Below, in pieces: positions 1 through 8,812 of a stretch of DNA of 64,000 nt. Source of the stretch: Chamaecrista fasciculata (taxonomy: Eukaryota; Streptophyta; Magnoliopsida; Fabales; Fabaceae); assembly GCA_003254925.1 (NCBI GenBank), contig QANZ01023381.1, forward strand, positions 1 through 64,000, in the 5' to 3' direction. The notes beneath the pieces were generated by a model, which was given only the letters and a program-made list of their open reading frames with translations, did not search any database and was not told the DNA's origin. The position numbers and the translations under genes are program-made. Each line of letters begins with the position of its first letter. The stretch's first letter is position 1.

Positions 1-1735
1 AAATTATAGTGTCCCAAACCTCTTCTAAACATTCCAATTTAGTCCTTAAAAATATTAAAAACTCTAAACCCTAAACCCTAAACCCCAAACCCTAAAAAAA
101 TGTTTGAGTTGAACAATTAGGTCCTTGATCCATGCTTATCTCATTATTCTCAATTCCCCCTCTTTTTCATCATCTTCATTCATTTTAGTCCTAAATCCTC
201 AAAATAAAATTGTAAAGTGTCCCAAAATCTTTCAAACATTCCAATTTAGTCCTTAAAAATATTTAAAACCTTAAACTCTAAAACCCTAAAACCCTAAACC
301 CTAAACTCTAAAACTCTAAATTCTAAAACCCTAATACCTAAAACCCAAACAACATCACAATTTTTTTTCATCTTCATCTTAAATTTATTTTAATCTTCAT
401 CTTCATCTTCCCATATTCCTTTTCTCAGATCATCATCATCAACATCTTATATCATCATCAACATCATCATTTTCTTCCTCCTCATCCCAAAAATTGAAAA
501 AAAAAGTTAAAAAAAATATCAGGTTGCGAAGTGTTCATCTTCTTCCTCCTCATCCTCCTCATCCCAACATCATCATCACAATTTCTGCACAAAAATCGCA
601 AATCGCATTTCTCAAATTGTAAATCGTAAATCACATTTCTCAAATCGCAAATCGCATCTCTGGATACCTACAATTTTGGATCTATTTGGTTGCTCGTGTC
701 CCTTCACTTTTCGATTCTTTAGAAGGTATCTATCCGGTTTTGAATTTTGAATTTGATCTAGTAATTTTATCTAGTTTGAAATGGTATATTTCCAGAGCTC
801 AATCTCACTGTGCAAGCCCGTTGACGATGAAGATGATGAATGATGATGATGAACTGATGGAAAAGACGAAGAAGATGGAGATAAAAAAAAATTAGGGGGT
901 TTAGTGATTAAAAAAATTAGGGATTTATGTTAAATTGGGAAGATGAAGATGGAGATTTAAAAAAATTAATTTTTAGGGGTTTAGGATTTAGGGTTTTAGG
1001 GTTTTTAATATTTTTAAGGACTAAATTGGATGAAGATGAAGATTAAAAGAAATTTAAGTTTTAGAGGTTTAGGGTTTAGGGGTTTAAGGTTTAAGGTTTT
1101 TAAAATTTTTAAGGACTAAATTGAATTGTTTGAAAATTTTTGGGACACTTTACAATTTTATTTTGAGGATTTGAGACTAAAAAGAATTAAGATGATGAAA
1201 AAGATGGAGAATTGAGAATAATGAGATAAGAATAGGCCAAGGAACTAATTGTTCAACTCAGACTTTTTTTAAGGTTTAGGGTTTAGGATTTAGAGTTTGG
1301 GGTTTAGGGTTTAGGATTTAGAGTTTGAGGTTTAGGGTTTTTAATATTTTTGAGGACTAAATTGAAATTTTTAGAAGAGTTTTGAGACACTTTATAATTT
1401 TATTTTATGATTTGTGACTAAAATGAATGAAGATGATGAAAAAAAGGGGGAATTGAGAATAATGGAATAAAAATGAGTTAGGGATCTATTAGTGCAACGG
1501 CGAAAATCTGATGTGGCTTTTTTATCTGACGTGGCATCTTTTTTTTCTTTTTATTTTAGAATAACAGGTGCTGACGTGGACATAATGGGACACATCAGCT
1601 TTTTGTAACAACAATACGACAGAGAGACCTATTAGTATGGCGTTTTGAAAATTCGGGGACCGGCTTGTACACTGCGCAAAATTCAGGGACCTATCAGTCA
1701 GAGCGTCCAAAATTTAGGGACCGGGTTGCTAGTTT
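1..1735. repeat. Foldback repeat with telomere-like tracts
   Basis: The left part carries CCCTAAA-type tracts and phrases such as ATTCCAATTTAGTCCTTAAA. The right part, from about 960 to 1400, carries the same phrases in reverse complement, with TTTAGGG tracts. Each arm holds the motif set more than once, so this is a large inverted repeat built from internal repeats. Its left end lies outside the window, and the right end fades into a TA run at 1740-1756. The central 690-900 region encodes nothing recognisable. It is most likely a long-TIR or foldback transposon rather than a true interstitial telomere, because the heptamers are degenerate and mixed with unrelated sequence. Confidence 0.6.
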
Positions 1736-1759
1736 TCTCATATATATATATATATACAA

Positions 1760-2256
1760 GGCCAAAGTATGTTTTTGAACTCTTATCTTTGGGATAGTTT
1801 GCAATTCAGTCCTTTATTTTAGTTTTATAAAAGTTGGTCCTAAACTCACTTTCGGTTTTGATTTAATTTCATTTGTTGACAGTTTTAACTAGACAAAAAA
1901 GTGACTCATTAAAAGCAACTCAGAATTCCAAACTCATCACATTTGATTTTGAAATTAGAAAAATATGATCAATTTTGCTCGTTTGACTGTGAAACGAACG
2001 ACTAACTTTACGAGTCTAATTTAATCTTATTTGTTGACAGTTCTAATAATTGGGCAGAGAAATTACTCGTATAAAATAACACATAACTTTAAACTTATTG
2101 CATTAAAACTTAAAAAGAGATATATGATTACATTCAAATGTTAGAATTAAAAAGTAAAACTTTTAAATAAATAGTTGAACCAAAAACACAAAAAATAAAA
2201 CAAAAGGCTAGATTGCGACTTCGCTAAAAATAAAAGACCAAAAATACATTTTGCTC
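1760..2256. mobile_element. GGCCAAAG-type TIR element, partial-unit copy
   Basis: The element starts GGCCAAAGTATG and ends in the imperfect complement of that sequence (AAAATACATTTTGCTC). It is flanked on both sides by tatatacaa, a plausible target-site duplication, though in AT-repeat context. It encodes nothing. The same element at the same relative place occurs at 7584-8093 and 19159-19664, upstream of the two + strand BBE genes. The three therefore share one ancestral insertion that was later duplicated with its surroundings. Confidence 0.65.
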
Positions 2257-2439
2257 TATATATATATACAAATCTCTCTGCCATTATTTACCTCCATCAT
2301 GAAGAAATCTTTTTCCAGAAGTCATTTTGTTTATTAAATGAGAAAACAACCTCGTAGAAATTTACTATACTTAACAAAAGATATACGTTTCCAACATCCC
2401 ACGAATTAAAACCTTCCTCGTACAAACATATTCCAACTT
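2257..2439 (+). other. Orphan copy of a BBE upstream flank
   Basis: This segment (TCTCTCTGCCATTATTTACC onward to CCAACTTTG) matches 8100-8270 and 19680-19770, which lie upstream of the two + strand BBE-like genes. No BBE coding sequence follows it, because an LTR and gag fragment take its place. It looks like the remnant of a third tandem unit whose gene was lost or never included. Confidence 0.65.
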
Positions 2440-2733
2440 TGTCTTACAAAACTTTAACGTGGTTCGGTGCCTCAAGACCTACTCCACGGCCCCCACTGGG
2501 ACAAACTTCACTATTTGTAATTTTTGCACGGAAAAAATTATAAACTCTCCTCAATACAATTTTTGAACGGAAAAATTAATAACCCTCTCTCACAACCACC
2601 CAAACCCTATCACACTCAAAGGCTAGTAGAAGTGATACAAAAAAGGTCGAAGCCCCACTTCCTATTTACAAGGCTCTGTCCCCCCCCTCAATTTTTGCAC
2701 CCACCGATATGGGACTTAGGAGAAATCCCAACA
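2440..2733 (-). mobile_element. LTR-like fragment
   Basis: On the - strand it begins TGTTGGGATTTCTCC and continues into TCCCATATCGGTGGG, a typical start for a plant LTR or TRIM element. It ends near the native CCAACTTTGTCT sequence. It abuts a gag fragment of a different element directly, without a purine tract, so it is a solo or truncated LTR. No convincing 5-bp duplication was seen. Confidence 0.5.
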
Positions 2734-3290
2734 AAAATGGCTTCATATTCAGCTTGATAAGCCTCCACAATAGTCGTTTGTTATACATCCTTCAAAGCAC
2801 CACGATGATCCTCATAAAGAGTTGTACCAAAACGAAGAAGTGCAGATTTAGTAAACTCAATCCATCTACAATTGCTCATCAACCATTTGTAGCAAGCAAA
2901 AGCAGGGCCATCTAAATGTATCGAAGCAAGTCGAATTTTCTGATCCTCAATCACAGCATATAAATCAAAATACTCTTCAACTTTAAACAGCCAATCCTCT
3001 ACCAACGTACCGTCAAAACGAGGCACCTCGACCTTGAATCCTTTGTACTGCAGAAAATTCTCAATAAATCGCTGCTGTGAATCATCTTCCGTCACATCTT
3101 CAATCAACGGTTGTTTCTCCTCTTTGGCAGACTTCGTAATGAATTTCTAAACCAATGTCTCCAAAGCACACACCGAATTTCTACTATCCAACACGATCGC
3201 TTCCAACGCATCCAGTCGTCGTTCCATATCAGTCTTGAGAACCTTCGACGCTGATTCAACTTTCTGGGAGTGAGTTCCTTCAATCGCCAT
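2734..3290 (-). pseudogene. Ty3/gypsy-type gag fragment, broken
   Basis: This is the start of a retrotransposon gag gene. On the - strand an ATG at 3290 opens a reading frame that has one stop (TAG) near 3150, then runs on in the same frame through the conserved gag stretch. That stretch shows VPRFDGT, EDWLFKVEEYFDLY and the motif IHLDGPAFACYKWL. A second stop lies near 2781, after which recognisable gag sequence continues briefly to about 2734. Protease, RT, RNase H and integrase are all absent. A primer-binding site and an LTR lie immediately upstream, so this is the 5' end of an element that lost its 3' part. It is not functional. Confidence 0.75.
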
Positions 3291-3309
3291 CTGCAACAAC
3301 TCGATGAAA

Positions 3310-3324
3310 GCACCAATGATACCA
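3310..3324 (-). other. Retrotransposon primer-binding site
   Basis: The - strand reads TGGTATCATTGGTGC, resembling the initiator-methionine tRNA complement used by plant LTR elements (TGGTATCA core). It sits 20 bases upstream of the gag ATG and just inside the LTR. Confidence 0.6.
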
Positions 3325-3334
3325 ATACCAGAAA

Positions 3335-3770
3335 TAAAGACGAAAATGGAAAGTTTTAAATGGAATCATTGGAAGAGCATGTATCAGATCTCCTGAAAAT
3401 GGAGAAATATACAAAGCGAATTCCCCTTTCGAGCAAGAGGAGCTCCTAGACAAAGTCTAAGAAAATCAACTTGAAAAATACAATCCAATTCAACCCTTAT
3501 TATAAAAAGAGAAATACGAACAACTATAACAAAAAGCATGTGTCTGGCCAAAAGAAAATAACAAAAAGCATGTGCTGGCATAACAGCTTCCCTCAGTTTG
3601 TTACTTCATTTCTTCACGTGATAATCTCGCGTCCAAAATGGCGCTTTGCGAGACCTCCCAGCACGTGACTCATGAGCCATTTCCTCTTTGTCCATCTCAG
3701 CAGCTGACTCCACTCTGGCATCCACTGTGGCATTATTGCTCCTACTCGTATCAATTATAGTATTATGTCA
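3335..3770 (-). mobile_element. 5' LTR of the gag fragment
   Basis: This block of about 435 bases lies between the primer-binding site and duplicated host sequence. On the - strand it begins TGTGACATAATACTA and contains promoter-like T-rich stretches. The inner border is approximate, because the expected terminal CA is not clear. No matching second LTR is in the window. Confidence 0.5.
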
Positions 3771-3857
3771 CACATAGAAATACAGAACGGCAAGACCAAA
3801 AGCAGACAAATAGTTCCCTTCTGAGATTGAAGAAATTTGCTGATGCATTCGAAGAAT

Positions 3858-4453
3858 GAAAACGGATCCCCTGAACTTTTAGCGCCTGAAATTTTGTGTA
3901 ATTCAAGAAATCTCAACCATCCACTTGATCCAACACTCTACCATTTGCCACATCATCTCCGGCAGAAAAATTTCCTCCACTTGCCGGGGGAGTCAGTCGA
4001 AAACGTCGGGTGGGGGAACAACACAATGGTTTACGGTGGCAACGGCGATCGGAATAGGAGCAAAGTGAATTGGGGATAGATGAACAAACAAAACTCATAA
4101 ACCATGAATAATATTTATACCCACACGCTGGTTCTTTTTCTCGCTTTCGATTATTCAGTTCAACGGTGGCGGCGTCATCACGCGCCGTCTTCCTCGGCCA
4201 CTGCCTGCAAGACGACTTCGGCGTCCGACGGGATATCACGGAGAGACATCACAGTCCTCACACTTGAAAATCTGCTTCCCAATTTCGGTACCAAGTTTTA
4301 CAATCCAAAACGCAGAGACTCATTAGAGTTGGGGTGTGCAATTTTAGTTCATAGTGACGTGGCAAGTGGTAGAGTGTTGGATCAAGTGGACGGTTGAATT
4401 TTCTTGAATTACACAAGAATTTCAGGCGTTAAAAGTTCAGGGGATCCGTTTTC
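3858..4453. mobile_element. 596-bp TIR element with 10-bp TSD
   Basis: The ends are GAAAACGGATCC and its exact complement, and the inverted arms extend about 95 bases on each side. The direct repeat TTCGAAGAAT flanks it exactly at 3848-3857 and 4454-4463. The paralogous site near 18597 lacks the element. The interior is GC-rich compared with the surroundings (about 3980-4030 and 4150-4240), as in gene-capturing Mutator-like elements, but I cannot identify a captured gene. TSD length and long arms point to the Mutator superfamily. Confidence 0.8.
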
Positions 4454-4614
4454 TTCGAAGAATGCATGGTACTACTATCTCAAATGAAGAATCTCTTCAT
4501 TTACACATTGGAATTCCCCAATGCATGCTATGCTACATGTTGTTGATGAATTCAAAAATCCCAATAGTAAATGGAAAATTCTACGAAAAGCTTTGAGCTT
4601 TTATTTTTTTTATT

Positions 4615-5191
4615 GGCAAAACACCCTTTCGTGTCCCTAATGTTTGCGGTGATTTTCAGTTATGCCCCTAACGTTTCATTTGTGTCAGTTGTGCCCCCAA
4701 TGTGAAATGTTAGTTTCAATTATGCCCCCAATTTCAATCATCCAAAAAAAAAACACCATTTTCGCACGATTTGAGCTCGGTTTTGATCAGATTTCATATG
4801 GGTTTTAATTTTCGGACATCACAAACTTGATTTCTTGGATCAGTTTCAAAGATTATGCTCAAAATAGCCCCAAATTCGAAGAAAATCGGACCCGATGAAC
4901 CCTAAAAAGGACCAAAACGAAATGCAGCAAAACGAAGCATTTTTCTCAAAATTTTCATATGCAAAATGATCCTTAGGAGCCAAAAATGAGTACCCATAAA
5001 CTCATTTATCAAAACAAACTGAAATATACACGGATCAAAGCTTAAAAGTTCTGAAAAACGGTACACTAACAAGGGTGTGAGCATAATTGAAACTAAAGTT
5101 TCACATTGGGGGCACAACTGACACAAATGAAACGTTAAGGACATAACTGAAAATCACCACAAAAGTTAGGAGCACGAAATGGTGTTTTGCC
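4615..5191. mobile_element. 577-bp GGCAAAACACC-type TIR element with 9-bp TSD
   Basis: It starts GGCAAAACACCCTTTCG and ends CGAAATGGTGTTTTGCC. Inner arms also pair, for example the phrases around GTTATGCCCC and GGGGGCACAACTG. The 9-bp repeat TTTTTTATT lies exactly on both sides (4606-4614 and 5192-5200). The element is absent at the paralogous place near 18735. It has no coding capacity. Confidence 0.75.
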
Positions 5192-5324
5192 TTTTTTATT
5201 TTTTATTTTTTGAAATGTTGAGCTTTTACTTTTCAATTGTTCTATATAGTGGTTAAAAAAAGTAATTTTATACTTTGAAATAAAAACATTAATTTTAAGA
5301 CAATTTAATAATTTAAAGTTTAGA

Positions 5325-6630
5325 TTTCTCAACAATTGTAATTCTACATAAAATAACTTCATTAGATATATACTCCTCAAGAATAGTAGTGTTTTAATAA
5401 TGATAATAGATTTTACACAGGCTATTTATTATTTAAAAGGTTTTCATGTCCAAAATCTGTTGTCATTTTCAAAGTCTTACTTTTGGGGATTTAGATTTCT
5501 TAACAATTGTAAATTCTACATAAAAGAACTTCACTATATATAATCATCAAGAAGTAGTTTTAATAATGATAATATATTTTACACAATCTATTTAATGTAC
5601 TTAAATGTTTTCATGTCCAGAATCTGTAAATTCTACATAGAAGAACTTCACTATATATAATTATCAAGAAGTAGAGTTTTAATAATGATAATATATTTTA
5701 CACAACTTATTTAATGTACTTAAATGTTTTCATGTCCAGAATGTGTAAATTTTTTTTTGTCCGAAACATAATTCATTCAATAGTAAGGCAAAACTAAGCA
5801 CAATACAAACGAAAACAAAGTAAAATTAGCCAATCCCTCCCTAACATAAACATCAACACTAAACAGGATATCAACTAACGAAGGTGGAGGATTTACAACC
5901 CAAGAGGACCCATCCTCGTTTTAAACAAATTGGCAAGATAATCAACTGTCAAATTAGCGGATCTAGGGATCCAACTAAACCTACAATCATCTAAAAAACA
6001 GAAAACATAAATATAGTCATCTAAAAGAGACAAACCCTTCCAAACAGGACATTAAGTAACCCCAATGGTTGTTCTAAAAAAAGATATAAACAGACTCAAA
6101 ACAACAATAATAGGACAATAAAATGAAACGACGTCATGGAAGAGCAACAAAAAATCAGGACCAAACCAGGAAGCTGTTGTGGAAGCTAGAAGCCGTCGTG
6201 GAATGCCTAGTCCAGATTCGCTGCCATAGAACGCCGCTATGGGAACCCTGATCCAGAACGTCGTCGCCACAAAACTCTATAACTAGAGGGAGGGCCACCG
6301 CTGCTGAGACAACGACGACCCAAAATTTCACTTAGAAAAAACTCTCACAGCGGAGAGGGTTTTCTTTCACGAAGGAAAGGTTTTAGGCAAAATCTATAAA
6401 TTCTACATAAAAGAACTTCACTATATATAATCATCAAGAAGTGTAGGGTATTAATAATGATAATATATTTTGCACAACCTATACTTAAATGTTTTCATGT
6501 CCAGAATCTGAAAATTCTACATAAAAGAACTTCACTATATATAATCATCTAGAAGTAGAGTTTTAATAATGATAATATATTTTACACAACCTAATTAATG
6601 TACTTAAATGTTTTCATGTCCAGAAGAATC
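5325..6630 (+). repeat. Tandem repeat of about 120 bp
   Basis: Successive copies begin near 5325, 5500, 5624, 6392 and 6509. Each runs from AAATTCTACATAAAAGAAC to TTTTCATGTCCAGAATCTG. The third and fourth copies are separated by the LINE-derived insertion at 5752-6390. The corresponding place in the second unit (18840-19040) has only one or two copies, so the array expanded after the unit duplicated. Confidence 0.75.
5752..6390 (-). mobile_element. LINE-derived non-autonomous element, 639 bp
   Basis: On the - strand a leader of about 330 bases is joined to the last part of a LINE ORF2. That part encodes the end of the RNase H domain and is followed by a poly(A) tail, seen as a T run at 5752. 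The same leader and tail are joined in the same way at 22275-22912. The flanks AATGTGTAAATT and AATCTATAAATT (5740-5751 and 6391-6402) are a diverged target-site duplication. Confidence 0.7.
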
Positions 6631-6913
6631 TGTTGCATGTCATTATCGAATCCTTATATCTTTAATATAAAATGATTTCAATCTTAAACTTTCTTTATAC
6701 CTCTATAAAATTTGTGAGTAACAAAATATCTTTAATATATATATATATTAGGGCACGCAAATATTTATGTAAAATAAATAAGGGACTAAATTGTTAACTT
6801 AGTAAAGAAAGAGAGACCAAATAGTAAATTTTCTCTTATTTTTAATTTCATAGACTATAGTTTTAAACATGGACCACCGGAAAGGGGTGGAGCCATATAA
6901 TATAAGATATATA

Positions 6914-7237
6914 TCTTATATTATATGGCTCCACTCCTTTATGGTTGGTCAAAATTATTGAATTAAAAAATTAAAAAAGAAAAAGAAATCATCCACTTTC
7001 CTCTAACCCACGTTTTCTTAAGTCTTACCCCATACAAGTTACTTTTGATTTTCATTAATATTTTAAGCTCCATAAAAAAAGGATAAATTACACTTTGGTA
7101 CCCTATAATTTGGTCATATTTCACTTTAGTACCTCGTGATTTAAAAAGTAACACTTTGGTACCATGTGATATTCTCTCTTAACAAATTATTTTACATACA
7201 TATTTACGTGTCCGTTAGGGCACACAAAGCCTCTAGT
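6914..7237 (+). mobile_element. Helitron-like element, first of a tandem pair
   Basis: It starts TCTTATATTATATGGCTCC and ends CCTCTAGT followed by A, matching the 5'-TC and CTRRT-3' hallmarks of Helitrons. A hairpin (GTGTCC, loop GTTA, GGGCAC) at 7208-7223 lies about 10 bases before the terminus, as expected. There is no TSD or TIR. The middle contains the left end of another repeat family (7082-7190, the GGTACCAAAGTG type). It is non-autonomous. Confidence 0.65.
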
Positions 7238-7242
7238 ATATA

Positions 7243-7573
7243 TCTATACTATATTATATGGCTCCACCCATTTATGGTTGGTCAAAATTATTGAATTAAA
7301 AAATTAAAAAAAAAATCACCCACTTTTCTCTAACTAGCCCATGTTCATCTCACCCAAACATTTACAAATTAATAAAATACCAATTTCTATCCTAAATGTA
7401 TGAGGTAATTTCAAATTGGTCCTAAATATTTTATTTATTTAAGATGAATCTTACATATTTTTATAATTTTTCAAATTGGTCTCAAACTTACTCATTTATC
7501 AAAATAAAAATTTTGCGTAATCTTTAAATTTAATTAATTCAAACGTACATAACGGGCACGCCAAGCCTCTAGT
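7243..7573 (+). mobile_element. Helitron-like element, second of a tandem pair
   Basis: It begins TCTATACTATATTATATGG, only five bases after the end of the preceding copy, and ends GCCTCTAGT followed by A. The first 100 bases are nearly identical to the start of the copy at 6914. The terminal hairpin is weaker here. It has no coding capacity. Confidence 0.6.
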
Positions 7574-7583
7574 ATAAATATAT

Positions 7584-8093
7584 GGCCAAAGTACGTTTTT
7601 GAACTCTTATCTTTGGGATAGGTTGCAATTCAGTCTTTTATATTTAGTTTTATAAAAGTTTACTCTTTTGTCCCAAACCCACTTTCAGATTTGATTTGAT
7701 TTGATTTTATTTGTTGACAATCTTAACTGGATAAAAAAGTGACTCATCAAGAGCAACTCATAACTCCGAAATCATCGCATTTGAATTTAAAACGAAAAAA
7801 AATAACTAACTTTATTTGTTTGATTGTGAAATGAGCAACTAATTTTCTGAGCTCAATTTAATTTTATTTGTTTACAATTCCAACAATTGGATAGAAAAAT
7901 TACTCATAAAAAATAACATGTAACTTTAGACTAATCGCATTTAAATTTAAAAAAAGATATATAACTACATTCAACTATTGGGATTATAAAGTAAAACTTT
8001 TAAATAAATAGTTGAACGAAAAACACAAAAAATAAAACAAAAGACTAGATTGCAATTTAGCTAAAAATAAAAGACTGAAAATACATTTTTCCC
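7584..8093. mobile_element. GGCCAAAG-type TIR element upstream of BBE-a
   Basis: This is a homologue of 1760-2256 and 19159-19664. It begins GGCCAAAGTACG and ends in the imperfect inverse. The interior repeats phrases such as ACTCATCAAGAGCAACTC in both orientations. It starts 10 bases after the Helitron end and is non-coding. Confidence 0.65.
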
Positions 8094-8348
8094 ACATGAA
8101 AAAATCTCTCTGCCATAATTTACCTCCATCATGAAAAAATCTTTTCCCACAAGTCATTTGTTTATTAAATGAAAAAATAACCTCGTAGAAATTTACTATA
8201 CTTAACAAAATATATACGTTTCCAACCTCCCACGAACTAAAACCTTCCCCGTATAAAAATTATTCCAACTTTGTCTCCTCCTTAGAGTTAGACCTTAGTC
8301 GCCTATAATCTATATCATTAATTTAAAATCCTTTAATATATATATATA

Positions 8349-8716
8349 GGCAAAAAAATATTAATTTTGTCACAAAATTTTACACTAACGGTCAATTTTA
8401 TCCCCAATTTTTTTTTCCGTCAATTTCGTTCTTAATGTTTTACATTTTGGTCAATTTTATCCTTTGCTCTTACCTTAATCAAATATTATTGACAGAATCT
8501 ACGTAGCTAATGATATATAATGTAAAATTGATAAAAAAAAACTTAAATCTTAACTCAGATTGAAAAACAAGATGCTGTCTGTCGTTAATTTATTGAAGTT
8601 AGTCACAGGATAAAATTGACTAAAATATGAAACATTGGGTATAAAATTGACGAGAAAAAAATTAGGAACGAAATTAACAATTGATGTAAAGTTTGGGCAC
8701 GAAATTAGTATTTTGC
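8349..8716. mobile_element. MITE-like element next to the BBE-a promoter
   Basis: The ends are GGCAAAAAAATATTAATTTTGTC and the inverse ACGAAATTAGTATTTTGC. Related copies lie at 48805-49181 and, decayed, at 34055-34380. They share internal phrases around ACTCAGATTGAAAAAC. The BBE-b upstream region lacks it, so it inserted after the duplication and now abuts the TATA region of BBE-a. Confidence 0.7.
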
Positions 8717-8719
8717 ATC

Positions 8720-8812
8720 TCTATATATATATACAGCTAATTACTCCATGACTCCTCCCCATTATAAATCTCCCTCCATCTAGTTTTCTTTATCTTCACA
8801 CACAAATCGAAC
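8720..8812 (+). promoter_or_regulatory. BBE-a core promoter and 5' leader
   Basis: A TATA-like run CTATATATATAT at 8721-8732 is followed by GCTAATTACTC and a pyrimidine-rich leader ending AACATGGC at the start codon. The leader is shared with BBE-b. An alternative TATA is TTATAAAT at about 8762. Confidence 0.5.

Larger units (their letters stand above)
3776..5400 (+). pseudogene. Duplicated exon-like fragment split by two TIR elements
   Basis: The segments 3776-3857, 4454-4610 and 5200-5400 together match one uninterrupted stretch at 18505-18870. In the intact copy one frame reads KKIADAFEENGIILNEESLH, which looks like part of an exon, but I do not recognise the protein and there is no start or splice context. 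Here the fragment is interrupted by the elements at 3858-4453 and 4615-5191. The 18.5-kb copy serves as the pre-insertion reference for both. Confidence 0.6.

Noticed and set aside
61-110. Interstitial telomere from CCCTAAA tracts
   Set aside because: The heptamers are degenerate, mixed with other phrases and mirrored by TTTAGGG tracts near 1300, so they belong to a repeat element.
3837-4397. Small protein-coding genes inside the 596-bp TIR element
   Set aside because: The open frames include the inverted arms (both end VLDQVDG from the two TIRs), so they arise from the repeat itself.
5440-6630. CRISPR-like array from evenly repeated 120-bp units
   Set aside because: The units are too long and have no unique spacers. 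This is a eukaryotic tandem repeat broken by a LINE insertion.
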